64,000 bases of DNA from Anaerolineaceae bacterium. GTDB taxonomy: Bacteria; Chloroflexota; Anaerolineae; Aggregatilineales; Phototrophicaceae. The stretch covers positions 1-64,000 of the forward strand of contig JACKCH010000018.1 in assembly GCA_020634115.1 (NCBI GenBank). The letters are read 5' to 3'. A model generated the notes under the pieces. That model was not told the DNA's origin and ran no database searches. It saw only the letters and a program-made list of their open reading frames with translations. Position 1 is the first letter of the stretch. Each line of letters opens with the position of its first letter. Positions 41,577 through 50,919 of this stretch are shown in pieces. Both the position numbers and the translations under genes were made by a program.

Positions 41577-44500
41577 CTATTTGATCCGCTGTTTAAAGTA
41601 GCCACCCACAAACCGATAGAACTCCAGCGTGTTTTTGGGCTGTTGCTTGTTTTCTTCCAGCTTGCGGGCTAACCCGCCGTCCTCCATCGCCTTGCCCGTT
41701 CCCATTTCCGTGATAACCGCTGGCAGGCCGCCGACTTTCTGCAAGTCAATTGCCATGTCGCGCACGACATTACGCTGGTCGGCCAGGGGAATATCACCCC
41801 ACAGACTTTCCATTTCCTCCCGCAGTGAACTGGCGGTGACGACCATGCGTTTATCCGGCGGGAAGGCGGTAATCGCGCTCCGCAATACCCGGTTGACGAT
41901 TTGCGCCTCATCCCGGAGGGCTGGCGCGGAACGTTCCGCCAGGGGGTGAATCCCGGCTTTGGTTTCCAGCTTGAGTTGATAGCGTTTCCCTTTGGTCAGA
42001 TACCCGCCCAGGATAAAGAATACATCCAGAATACAGGTTGGCTCGGATTTGCCTTCCAGCAGGCGCTCGACGTGTCGATCAGGGTCGCGCTGCTTGTTCG
42101 CTTCGCGCTGGTCGCCCAGTAACAGCACGGCGCGTCCCAATCCGACCATCTCCTGGCCGATCAGCCGCCGTTCATCGTCTGTGAGCGCCCCACCCATACT
42201 ATCCAGATCGTTATGCAGTGCGCCAATCGTGGGAATCAGATTTTTATCGCTGTATGCCAGCGCCGTATCGTGCAAGAAGTTGGCCGTAACGTGCAGGAAT
42301 TCGGCGTAGTCCAGCAGACTCAGGCTGTCGGTCATGCGCTTGAGGGCATAGGTGGTCTCCAGCGTCCGTTCAATATTATCTCCCAGTTCCCGCCCGAAGA
42401 ACGGGATCGCTTTCCGCGCTATCGCGTCGGGAGATTGGCGCACATACCGCCGCAACAGTTCCAGCCCCGCCAGCCGTACCTGGTCATCCCAATCGAGGAG
42501 GGTATACATGCGAGCCACGACTCGGAAGCCGCGTTCGCCTTCACGCGCCGCCACCACTGGGAACAGTGCCGCCACCCGGATGGTGTTTTTCACATCCTTA
42601 CGCTTGATATGGTAGCGCAGCAGCGCCAGCATCCCGGATGGACTAATGACATCCAGCAGCGTGCGGTTATCCAGCACCATTTTGGTTGCTTCGTCGGCTA
42701 CTTCGTCCAGGTCGCTTGTTGCTTCATGCCCTTCTAATGCGCCGATATAGGCCGTGACCAGCGGCAGGGATTTGATGCTGTTGGCCGCAATGGTTTCCAG
42801 TGCGACGGGAATATCCTCGGGACGCATAGGCGTTTCGGTAAAGAGGCGCTGCACCATCTCTACGTAATCCACCTGCAGATCGCCCGGATACAGGATGCGC
42901 GCCTGGTGGAGCATCTCATAGGCCAGTTCGGTATACGCGCCGCTACCGAGGAGCAGTTGCAGGATATAGCGCGGCCCCGGCGCTTCCATCATGGTGAGAA
43001 TATCATCGTTCGAGAGCGATTTGCCGATCCACATCAATGTTGCCCGATACTGGATGCCCCAGGGCTGGTCAAGCAGTTGCACCAGTTCATAGAGTTCGGG
43101 CCGGTCAATCAGGTCCAGTCGCCGAGCATGAACGGCGATCTCCGCCAGCCGGATAAGGGTGATGGCCTTCCATTCCTCGCCAAAGGCCGCCGCCGTATCC
43201 TGTAGTAGCCCCATTGGTGCCATGCCGGGGTCATCATTGTTCAGAAACGGCACGAGTCGGGAGACAATCGGGGGAAGTTGGGCGCCGAATCGCTCTGAAC
43301 TGATGAGCCGTCGCAAGGTATCCGCGTCCAGGTAATGCACGCCCAGCAGGAAAATCGTCTCGCTCAGGTCGCGGTGCTGCATACTCAGGGGCAGCGCCTG
43401 TTCGATCAGCCGGGGAACCATGCGGTGAACTTCGATGCCGGGGTCGGCTTCGTGTACCATCCCCAGGAACTTCATCACCCCTTCCACGTCCTTGTCTGCC
43501 ACCAGATTGTCCATTCTCGACTGCGCCGCCTGGTGAACCAGGTCTACCCAGCGTGTTCCCTGGGGGCCGAGTGGGTTCGCCAGCCAGCGCGCCAGGGTGT
43601 TGTAGACCAGTTCGGTTTTCCCTTCGTTGATGGCTTCCTGCATCTGCTGGAGAATACTGCGCTCCAGGTCGGGCTGCTGTCGCAAGGTGACGGCCAGCGA
43701 GTCGGTGTCGGCCATGTCTTCCAGCGCGAGGGAAAGGGAAAGCATGTGACGCCCATAGGCGATTCTCAGATCGTCGGTTAAGGTCGGGTCTTCTGCCAGC
43801 ACTTTAGCCACGTCCTGTTTTTCAACTGGCTGGCGGTTCAGCACCGCGTTATCCACTTTAAGCCGGTAAGAGGCATAAGCCAGGGCGTCGGCCAACGTAT
43901 CGCCACGCCGGATACGCCACGCCGCCAGTGGGGTCAGGTCTTGGGTCTGCTTGATGACTAGTTCCGTATCTAACCGGAGCTGGCTCACAATGAAATGGGC
44001 GTATTCGTTTTCAAGGGACGGGCCGCTGATTTCACCGGTCTCCCAGTTGTAAATGGTCACGTCTTTGGGTCGCTTGTCGCCTGCAAGGAAGCGAATTTGC
44101 GCTTCAATCCGGGTGGATTGGACGCTGTGAGTGGTGAAAGTTACTCCAAAACGGGCGGAGGGCGGGAGAAACGCCAGCAACCCTTCCACGAACGTCACCC
44201 GCGCCGTCAAGTCCGGCGGGGCGGCCATCACTACCAACGGTACGCCCTGGACAATCGCGGCCAATAGCCCTTCAATGGTATTCATGCGGTTCTGAGCATA
44301 CCCCATTAGCGCCAGAATGTCGTCTACCTGCTGGTTACGCGCCGGGGGTTTGGGGTGCGCCAGGTGCAGCGGCGCTAACGGCTCACCGGGTTCTTCGTAG
44401 GTTGGGGCGGGTTGGTCGAGCAGTTTCAGCAGCAGCTTGAGGTTGCCACCAGCGGCTCGCAGCGCCCCGGCAGGGGGCAGGACATAGTGCAACACCGCCT

Positions 44501-44795
44501 GTCCCTGGCTCCCCACCTGGGATCGGACGACCACGAACGCCAGGTTCTTTTTGCCGCGCACTACGGCCAGTCCACCTTTTTCCGATTGTGGCAGCGGCGG
44601 AATCAACGCCAGCTTGACCGCCTCACTGACCAGTTCCGGTTTGATTCCGGGGGACGCTGCCAGGAGTTGGAGCTTATCCTCGGGCTTGCCGTCCTTCACG
44701 AACTGGCCGTAATAAAAATGCTCCAGGGCATAAAACTCAGATGTTGCGGTTGTTGAGGTCACAGTTCGCGTGCCTTTACTTGTGTGCCGCGCCAT
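41577..44795 (-). CDS. Large protein of unknown function with a possible GAP1-like N-terminus
   Basis: 1072 residues; ATG 44795, no strong ribosome site visible. The first 120 residues (TSEFYALEHFYYGQF, then LLAASPGIKPELVSEAV) resemble the GAP1-N domain of GTPase-associated conflict systems, in which a short stretch with SPG is conserved; this is tentative. The rest is mainly helical repeats with many Leu/Ala helices (for example TLRRLISSERFGAQLPP), without P-loop, metal motif or membrane segment. GAP1 proteins usually accompany small GTPases and effector genes, and none is adjacent here: the neighbours are a Ser/Thr kinase (convergent) and hydantoinase B. A scaffold or signalling role next to the kinase is possible but unproven. 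Confidence 0.7.
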   Translation of the reverse strand: MARHTSKGTRTVTSTTATSEFYALEHFYYGQFVKDGKPEDKLQLLAASPGIKPELVSEAVKLALIPPLPQSEKGGLAVVRGKKNLAFVVVRSQVGSQGQAVLHYVLPPAGALRAAGGNLKLLLKLLDQPAPTYEEPGEPLAPLHLAHPKPPARNQQVDDILALMGYAQNRMNTIEGLLAAIVQGVPLVVMAAPPDLTARVTFVEGLLAFLPPSARFGVTFTTHSVQSTRIEAQIRFLAGDKRPKDVTIYNWETGEISGPSLENEYAHFIVSQLRLDTELVIKQTQDLTPLAAWRIRRGDTLADALAYASYRLKVDNAVLNRQPVEKQDVAKVLAEDPTLTDDLRIAYGRHMLSLSLALEDMADTDSLAVTLRQQPDLERSILQQMQEAINEGKTELVYNTLARWLANPLGPQGTRWVDLVHQAAQSRMDNLVADKDVEGVMKFLGMVHEADPGIEVHRMVPRLIEQALPLSMQHRDLSETIFLLGVHYLDADTLRRLISSERFGAQLPPIVSRLVPFLNNDDPGMAPMGLLQDTAAAFGEEWKAITLIRLAEIAVHARRLDLIDRPELYELVQLLDQPWGIQYRATLMWIGKSLSNDDILTMMEAPGPRYILQLLLGSGAYTELAYEMLHQARILYPGDLQVDYVEMVQRLFTETPMRPEDIPVALETIAANSIKSLPLVTAYIGALEGHEATSDLDEVADEATKMVLDNRTLLDVISPSGMLALLRYHIKRKDVKNTIRVAALFPVVAAREGERGFRVVARMYTLLDWDDQVRLAGLELLRRYVRQSPDAIARKAIPFFGRELGDNIERTLETTYALKRMTDSLSLLDYAEFLHVTANFLHDTALAYSDKNLIPTIGALHNDLDSMGGALTDDERRLIGQEMVGLGRAVLLLGDQREANKQRDPDRHVERLLEGKSEPTCILDVFFILGGYLTKGKRYQLKLETKAGIHPLAERSAPALRDEAQIVNRVLRSAITAFPPDKRMVVTASSLREEMESLWGDIPLADQRNVVRDMAIDLQKVGGLPAVITEMGTGKAMEDGGLARKLEENKQQPKNTLEFYRFVGGYFKQRIK

Positions 44796-44898
44796 TTCAG
44801 CGCGCCGCAGTGGATACTATACCTTTAGTATACTTTTAGCTGCGCCTGGATACAAAAACACGCTGGTACTACCTGCTGTTTTCAGGCGACATCCATTA

Positions 44899-46488
44899 TC
44901 ATTCTGCTCTCGTATTGCCGTGTTGCAATTTTTCCCCCCACCCGCCGCCGCCCGGCGTTTCGATGATGACCGTATCGCCGGCGCCAGCCGTGCCGGTATA
45001 TTTCCCACTGACGGTTTCTACCTGCCCGTCCGCATGGATGATCTGGTTCAGACCTGGTTTGCCGGGTTCGCCGCCGTCTAACCCATAGGGGCGGTAGATG
45101 TGCCGTTCGCTGTTAATCGTGATCTGCGCCGGGACAAGAAACTCGTATACGCGGCGAATCCCTGCGCCGCCGGGATGCGCTCCTGCGCCGCCCGAATCAT
45201 CCCGCAGGGCATAGGCCCGCACCCGCACTGGCAGTGCGTATTCCAGCGCTTCAACCGGGGTATTACGTGTGTTGGTCATATGGCTGTGCCGTCCGCTCAT
45301 CCCCGCGCCCGCTGCGCCCGCACCATGTCCCCCGGCGATGGTTTCATAGTAGACGAATGCCCGCTGGCCGGTCACGCCGCCAAATGTGAAGTTGTTCATC
45401 GTCCCTTGGCTGGCCGCTGGGATGCGCCCCGGTAACGCCTGTGCCAGTGCGCCCAACACAGCATCCACGATGCGCTGCCCGGTTTCGGTATTGCCCACTG
45501 CCACCGCCGCCGGGAAATCCGGGTTGAGCAGGCTGCGGGGCGGGGTGATGACCGTCACCGGCTGGAAGCAACCGTGATTCACCGGTACATCGTCCTCGGC
45601 CAGTAGCCGCACACAGTACCATGTTGCCGAACGCACAATCGCTTCTACCGCGTTGACATTTCCAGCGACCTGGGGCGCACTTCCGGCGAAATCCACCATC
45701 ATCTGGGCACCATCTATGGTGATGGCGACGTGAATCGGGATGCGAAATTCGGCCTGACCATCCCCTTCCAACGCATCTTCAAACGTGTAAGTGCCATCCG
45801 GTATCGCCATGATGACCGCTTCCGTCATCCGTCGCGAATAGTCGAGCAGGGCGTCGGCGTGGGCCAGCACCCGTTCCGCGCCGTGTGCCGCGACCAGTGC
45901 CAGCAGTCGCTGTGCTCCGACCCGCTGCGCCGCTAACTGCGCCTCAAAATCTCCGAGCCGTTCTTCCGGGGCGCGGCTGTTGGTCGTGATGAGCCGCATC
46001 ACCGCCTCATTACGTCTGCCCGCTTCTACCAGTTTGACTGGTGGGATAATGATTCCCTCCTGATAGAGTTCGGTGCTGAGGGGCAGCGAACCCGGTGACA
46101 TACCGCCCACATCGGCGTGGTGCGCCCGGCTGGCGACGAAAAATGCGATGCTTTCCTCCACAAATACCGGGGAAACCATCGTCACGTCCGGTAGGTGCGT
46201 TCCGCCGTGATACGGGTCATTGAGGATCACCACATCGCCCGGCTGAAGGGCGGTAAATTCGTGCAGAGCGGATTCCACCGAGGCGGGCATACTCCCCAGG
46301 TGAACCGGGATGTGCGCCGCCTGCGCCACCATCCGTGCCTGACTATCGAACACGGCGCAGCTAAAATCCAGTCGTTCGCGGATATTGGGGCTGAAGCTGG
46401 CACGTTGCAGCGTAACGCCCATTTCCTCGGCGGCGGAGGCGAACAGATTCTTGAAAACTTCCAGGGAAATCGGGTCAATTACAGCCAT
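44899..46488 (-). CDS. Hydantoinase B/oxoprolinase family protein, no HyuA partner
   Basis: 529 residues. The family is recognised from MAVIDPISLEVFKNLF, the region RERLDFSCAVFDSQARMVAQ, the metal-binding stretch ILNDPYHGGTHLPD and the Gly-rich C-terminal part (GGHGAGAAGAGMSGRHSHMT, ending VIIETPGGGGWG). HyuB normally forms a complex with the ATP-dependent HyuA to open hydantoin or 5-oxoproline rings; related subunits occur in acetone carboxylase. No hyuA is within the window: the neighbours are a 2TM protein upstream and an unrelated protein downstream. The partner may be elsewhere, or it acts alone. The substrate cannot be assigned. Confidence 0.85.
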   Translation of the reverse strand: MAVIDPISLEVFKNLFASAAEEMGVTLQRASFSPNIRERLDFSCAVFDSQARMVAQAAHIPVHLGSMPASVESALHEFTALQPGDVVILNDPYHGGTHLPDVTMVSPVFVEESIAFFVASRAHHADVGGMSPGSLPLSTELYQEGIIIPPVKLVEAGRRNEAVMRLITTNSRAPEERLGDFEAQLAAQRVGAQRLLALVAAHGAERVLAHADALLDYSRRMTEAVIMAIPDGTYTFEDALEGDGQAEFRIPIHVAITIDGAQMMVDFAGSAPQVAGNVNAVEAIVRSATWYCVRLLAEDDVPVNHGCFQPVTVITPPRSLLNPDFPAAVAVGNTETGQRIVDAVLGALAQALPGRIPAASQGTMNNFTFGGVTGQRAFVYYETIAGGHGAGAAGAGMSGRHSHMTNTRNTPVEALEYALPVRVRAYALRDDSGGAGAHPGGAGIRRVYEFLVPAQITINSERHIYRPYGLDGGEPGKPGLNQIIHADGQVETVSGKYTGTAGAGDTVIIETPGGGGWGEKLQHGNTRAE

Positions 46489-46506
46489 GTTCTCGGTGGA
46501 ATCCTT

Positions 46507-46917
46507 TTATGAAGCGTGTCGCTTTGGTTTTTCAACCATCTCTTCTTGAATCCAATTATCATCTGTCACTAAATGTTCGTTATCGTCATCTAAAGACTGT
46601 TGCGCTGTGAACAACGTTGCTTTTGCCAGTTCCCGGTCTAAGGCACGTTCCAATACTTCCTGGTACAAGAGGTAAACCGTGTGGGCAATCGGCCAGATTA
46701 TCAATAACAGTGCGAGAAGGTAATACGGTGTGCCATCCATGTAGATGATTTCCCCATTGGGCCGGGTGTAATTCACGAGTGTCGAGATAACATCACCACT
46801 ACGCCACGTAATTCCGAAGATCAGTAGGAAAACCAGTAAGCTGCCGAGATAAACAAACCGCCGTGCATAGCGTCGTGTCAGACGTTTGCGGATTTGATCT
46901 TCGTCCCAATAGGCCAT
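46507..46917 (-). CDS. Small two-TM membrane protein
   Basis: 136 residues; ATG 46917 is five bases after AAGGG. Charged N-terminus (WDEDQIRKRLTRRYARR), membrane segment 22-38, an outside loop with an YMDGTPYY motif, a second membrane segment about 66-84, and an acidic tail. The fold suits the 2TM-domain families found near histidine kinases and other membrane proteins. It ends 18 bases before hydantoinase B starts, which may be chance. Confidence 0.7.
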   Translation of the reverse strand: MAYWDEDQIRKRLTRRYARRFVYLGSLLVFLLIFGITWRSGDVISTLVNYTRPNGEIIYMDGTPYYLLALLLIIWPIAHTVYLLYQEVLERALDRELAKATLFTAQQSLDDDNEHLVTDDNWIQEEMVEKPKRHAS

Positions 46918-47082
46918 ACCAACCCTTTTTTATCCCACATGCTTCAGGATAAATAATGCTTTGATTATGCCATATCGGGTAATGAACGACCACTTAAACC
47001 CGGAGGTATTGCTTAGTTGTGGCGGATTATAGATGACCGGGTAAAATACGCCCTCGTAGCTTTTTATTAGGGAGGAAGCACG

Positions 47083-47598
47083 ATGGATAACCTTTTGCAA
47101 CATCTCCAGGCGATTTTACAGACCACCCCCGCCCGCTGGAATGCGCTGGTACAGACTGTTCCAGAAGAACTCCTCACACGCAAACCCGCTCCCGCGGAAT
47201 GGTCGGCGCTGGAGTGTTTACAGCATCTTGTGGATGTGGAGAAATGGGTGTTTCCGGTGCGGGTACGGGCATTTCTCGCAGGGGAAAAGGTGCTGCCTGC
47301 CTTTGATCCCGACAAACAGCCTCCCTCGGATCTTTCTGCCACTGCCTTAGCTGCTGAATATGCGGCGCTGCGGGCTGAGAGTCTGAGTCTGCTGGCGACA
47401 GTCACCGAGGCGGATCTGGCGCGGCAGTCCCGCCATGCTGAGTTAGGGGACGTAACGTTGGGCGAAATGCTGCATGAATGGGCGGCCCACGACCTCGCGC
47501 ACACCGTCCAGGCGGAACAGGCCATGATGCAGCCCTTTATCGCCGGGTGTGGCGCATGGCAGATGTATTTCACGGCGCATGTGGCAAAGCAGTCGTAG
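47083..47598 (+). CDS. DinB-family four-helix metal protein
   Basis: 171 residues, ATG 47083 eight bases after GGAGG. The two metal-binding helices are visible: LECLQHLVDVEKWV and LHEWAAHDLAHTVQAEQ, giving three histidines placed as in DinB/YfiT proteins. Members act in thiol transfer, such as bacillithiol or mycothiol S-transferases, or have unknown roles. It stands alone, divergent from the 2TM gene and followed by a convergent gene. Confidence 0.85.
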   Translation: MDNLLQHLQAILQTTPARWNALVQTVPEELLTRKPAPAEWSALECLQHLVDVEKWVFPVRVRAFLAGEKVLPAFDPDKQPPSDLSATALAAEYAALRAESLSLLATVTEADLARQSRHAELGDVTLGEMLHEWAAHDLAHTVQAEQAMMQPFIAGCGAWQMYFTAHVAKQS

Positions 47599-47750
47599 GA
47601 CGGTGAATCGGTAGATACCCGCCCTGGGCAGCTCGTGCCATTTGCTGAATGGATTCACCCAAAGGGTATTTGTTGATGTGACGTTACAGAGCGCAGCAGG
47701 AGGGCAAGGTCGGTTCTGTTCAGGTTGCTGCGCTATTATGGGTCATGCTC

Positions 47751-48419
47751 TCACTCAAGATGCCAATTCGCTTCACGGGTTTTGACAACTTTTCCGGGTA
47801 CACCGACAACCGTTGAATTAGCCGGAACATCTTTGGTGATAGTGGTGCCTGCGCCAATAATTGACCAGGCGCCAATCGTTCTCTTTTCAATGAGATTCAC
47901 ACCCGTACCGACAAAGCAGCCCTGTTCAAATGTAACATTGCCGGAAACATGAACACCGGGCGAGAGGGTGGTGAAATCGCCAAAAATCACGTCATGCCCA
48001 ACGGTGCAATCGAGATTAAGGTGTACATGGTTGCCCACCTTAATCTGGTTAGTAAGGACACACCCGGCGGTGATGATCGTTCCGTCACCGATGGTGACCC
48101 AACGCGACATAACCGCATTCGGATGGATAACACTGCAAAAATGTACGCCCAATGCTTTAGCTCGGTTTACGAGTTGAAATCGCACATGAGAGGCGCCTAC
48201 AGCGCATATTCCAGCACAGTCAGGCTTGTCCTGAAACCATTCAAGGCTTCCTAAGATTGGTTTATCGTTAATTAGTGTCCCCGGTTTGCCATATTGGGCA
48301 TCAACAATATATCCCTGCACATCAAATCTGGGCTGAACAGCATTGACGGCATCAAAGACATCCAGAACCTCCCGTGCAAAGCCCCCTGCTCCAATAATGG
48401 CTACTTTTTGTAGATTCAT
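47751..48419 (-). CDS. NeuD/PglD-like sugar O- or N-acyltransferase
   Basis: 222 residues from ATG 48419 (GGAG seven bases upstream); the longer frame to 48515 has no site and adds unrelated residues. The N-terminal Rossmann-like part (KVAIIGAGGFAREVLDVF) and the C-terminal left-handed beta-helix of hexapeptide repeats (WVTIGDGTIITAGCVLTNQI, VHLNLDCTVGHDVIFGDF) define the NeuD/PglD family. The catalytic His is probably in NLDCTVGHD. It acetylates a sugar, often an amino sugar, fitting the DegT aminotransferase gene nearby. It runs opposite to the glycan genes that start at 48682 and probably has its own promoter. Confidence 0.85.
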   Translation of the reverse strand: MNLQKVAIIGAGGFAREVLDVFDAVNAVQPRFDVQGYIVDAQYGKPGTLINDKPILGSLEWFQDKPDCAGICAVGASHVRFQLVNRAKALGVHFCSVIHPNAVMSRWVTIGDGTIITAGCVLTNQIKVGNHVHLNLDCTVGHDVIFGDFTTLSPGVHVSGNVTFEQGCFVGTGVNLIEKRTIGAWSIIGAGTTITKDVPANSTVVGVPGKVVKTREANWHLE

Positions 48420-48681
48420 GGTGCTCTCCATGTGCGAATTTAGGCTCAGTCCGGCGAGTGTGCAGTTCATTTTGCTCAGTATAACGAACCAGCCTGTAGG
48501 GTTCAACTCAGCCACTCGGCTTCCCTTTGTGCAATAACCGCGTTTTCCAGTCAGGTTGCCTGACCTGGAGTAGGTGAATCGGTGGAATCCTGAGTATTTC
48601 CGGCGTGGAAATCACCCTGGCATGTGCCACGAAAAACATTTATAGTCGAAGCAGTTGGCAAAAATAGTGAAAGAAACGCCC

Positions 48682-49686
48682 ATGCTGCCTGACTTTATTG
48701 GTCACATAAAATCCTTTGCCCTGGCGCGTGCCATGATGGCCGCCCTTGAGCTAAATATTTTTCCTCTGTTAGCAGAATCGCCCCGCCAACGAAGCGAATT
48801 GATCCGGCAAGCCGGTCTGGCTGATTCGCCAATTACGCATGGTTTTTTAGATATTCTGATTGCCTCCGAACTCCTGGCCGAAAAAGATGGGAAGATTACA
48901 CTCCTGCCGCTAGGGCAATCAGTCTTGCCATCATATGAAAGTATGCAGAGTTGGAGTCGGGAAATGGATTTGTATTACCGTTCCCTGGATGATTTGCCGC
49001 AAGTACTGAAAACAGGTGACTTCACCAGTACGTCGTTGACCCAATATTGGGCGTACAAAGGAACAACAAATCGGGCGGCTATCCAATCTTCTGCCGTCAG
49101 TGATTACTCTGCCGTCATGGCAGGTTCACAAAACCAACTCAGCCAGGTTATTTTGGATACTTATGATTTTAGCGCCATGAAACACGTTATTGACTTCGGC
49201 GGCGGGTATGGACACCTGGGGATGGCATTAGCGCGGCGGCATCCCCATCTGAAAGTCACTGTTGCTGATTTGCCAGCCGTCTGTGAAGGGGCAAAGGCTC
49301 GGATTGCCGACGCCGGTCTCGCGGTTCAGGTGGATTGTCTCCCCATTGATTTTCTGAAAGACACGCTACCGAATGGCGTGGCTGATGCGATACTTTTCAG
49401 CCGTGTTTTGCACGATTGGGGTGGGGATGAAGCGGCAGTGCTGCTGGAACGGACTCGCGTCTGCCTGAATGGCTCTGGCGTCGCCCTCATCATAGAACCT
49501 ATGCCTGATGGCGGCACTGCGCCAGATCCGAGTTCCGCCATTACCAATCTCATGCTGACACTCATGGGTGGCAAGCGACGCAGTGTGCAGGAGATGATGC
49601 GATTCCTCGAAAAAGCAGGTTATCGGGATATTACCTGGCGGGACTGCGGCTTATCACTTTATAAAATGGTCGTGGCACATGTTTAG
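48682..49686 (+). CDS. SAM-dependent O-methyltransferase (Methyltransf_2 type)
   Basis: 334 residues from ATG 48682; a TTG at 48655 gives 343 residues and cannot be excluded. The N-terminal dimerisation helices (LARAMMAALELNIFPLLAES) and the SAM domain (HVIDFGGGYGHLGMALARRH, then VADLP, ILFSRVLHDWG) match the plant/bacterial O-methyltransferase group used in natural products and sugars. A His in VLHDWG is the general base of the family. Its stop overlaps the aminotransferase start by eight bases, so it belongs to the glycan operon, where it may methylate a sugar or lipid carrier. Confidence 0.85.
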   Translation: MLPDFIGHIKSFALARAMMAALELNIFPLLAESPRQRSELIRQAGLADSPITHGFLDILIASELLAEKDGKITLLPLGQSVLPSYESMQSWSREMDLYYRSLDDLPQVLKTGDFTSTSLTQYWAYKGTTNRAAIQSSAVSDYSAVMAGSQNQLSQVILDTYDFSAMKHVIDFGGGYGHLGMALARRHPHLKVTVADLPAVCEGAKARIADAGLAVQVDCLPIDFLKDTLPNGVADAILFSRVLHDWGGDEAAVLLERTRVCLNGSGVALIIEPMPDGGTAPDPSSAITNLMLTLMGGKRRSVQEMMRFLEKAGYRDITWRDCGLSLYKMVVAHV

Positions 49687-50896
49687 CTCAACTGCCGCGA
49701 AAACCCAGATTTCTGATTTGGCGATTCTTGGCGGTACACCGGTCTTCACTGAAAAGATTCATGTTGGCAAACCCAATGTCCCTGACCGTGAATTACTCCT
49801 TGAACGGGTCAACGATATTTTAGACCGTCAGTGGTTCACTAACGATGGGCCGTATGTTCAGGAATTAGAGGCAAAGCTGGCCGCTTTCCTGGGGGTGAAA
49901 CACTGTATCGCCATGTGCAATGGAACGATTGCGCTGGAAATTGCGATCCGGGCGACTGAGCTAACCGGCGAAGTGATTGTGCCTTCTTTTACCTTTATCG
50001 CTACCGCCCATGCGCTCCAATGGCAGGGGATCACGCCGGTCTTTTGTGATGTCGCCCCTGGCACCCATCACCTCGACCCGAAGCGGGTAGAAGAACTGAT
50101 TACGCCACGCACTACCGGTATTTTGGGCGTGCATCTGTGGGGGCAGGCGTGCGAAATTGAAGCGTTGGAAGAAATTGCCCAGCGCCGTAACCTGACACTG
50201 CTTTTTGATGCGGCGCACGCTTTTGCCTGTTCGCATAACGGCCAGATGATCGGCAGCTTTGGCCGTGCGGAAGTATTCAGTTTCCACGCGACCAAGTTCT
50301 TTAACACCTTTGAGGGCGGTGCGATCACCACCAATGACGGCGACTTGGCGCGTAAAATGCGTTTCATGCGTAACTTCGGCTTTGCTGGGTATGATGATGT
50401 GCAGTATGTTGGCACCAACGGTAAGATGAATGAAATTTCCGCTGCGATGGGGCTGACCATGCTTGACAGTCTCGGTGCTATCATCCAGCGCAACCAGGAA
50501 AATTATCACATTTATCAGGAACAGTTAAGTGGCTTGCCGGGAATGCGCTTTATTGAGCATGATGAGGACGAGCAGCGTAATTACCAGTATATCGTCATCG
50601 AGATTGATGAGGGTGTCGCCGGAATCAACCGTGATGCACTGGTCAAAATCCTGCACGCTGAAAATGTGATCGCCCGGCGTTATTTTTATCCTGGCTGTCA
50701 CCAGATGGAGCCGTATCGTTCTTATTTTCCTCATGCGGGGTTACTACTTCCGAATACCAACAAGCTGGTTACGCAGGTAATGGCACTCCCGACAGGGGTT
50801 TCTGTCCAGCCGGAGGAGGTTGTCAAAATCTGTGATATGATCCGGTTTGTGCTGGCTCATGCTGTTGAGATCAAACAGCGTGTATATGTTGAATAA
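49679..50896 (+). CDS. DegT/DnrJ/EryC1-type sugar aminotransferase
   Basis: 405 residues. Family features: PSFTFIATAHALQW, DAAHAFACSH, the PLP lysine K206 in SFHATKFFNTFEGG, and the C-terminal GCHQMEPYR. These enzymes transaminate keto sugars to amino sugars, for example before acetylation by a NeuD/PglD enzyme such as the one at 47751. The gene overlaps the methyltransferase gene and is followed 23 bases later by a GT2 gene. No nucleotide-sugar dehydratase is in the window, so its keto-sugar must come from elsewhere. Confidence 0.9.
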   Translation: MFSSTAAKTQISDLAILGGTPVFTEKIHVGKPNVPDRELLLERVNDILDRQWFTNDGPYVQELEAKLAAFLGVKHCIAMCNGTIALEIAIRATELTGEVIVPSFTFIATAHALQWQGITPVFCDVAPGTHHLDPKRVEELITPRTTGILGVHLWGQACEIEALEEIAQRRNLTLLFDAAHAFACSHNGQMIGSFGRAEVFSFHATKFFNTFEGGAITTNDGDLARKMRFMRNFGFAGYDDVQYVGTNGKMNEISAAMGLTMLDSLGAIIQRNQENYHIYQEQLSGLPGMRFIEHDEDEQRNYQYIVIEIDEGVAGINRDALVKILHAENVIARRYFYPGCHQMEPYRSYFPHAGLLLPNTNKLVTQVMALPTGVSVQPEEVVKICDMIRFVLAHAVEIKQRVYVE

Positions 50897-50919
50897 AATA
50901 GAAGGGCCCTTGTGGATTC

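Noticed and set aside
47691..47733. Terminator between the DinB gene and the converging acyltransferase gene
   Set aside because: GCGCAGCA and TGCTGCGC are 27 bases apart with no T-run, so it is too weak to call.
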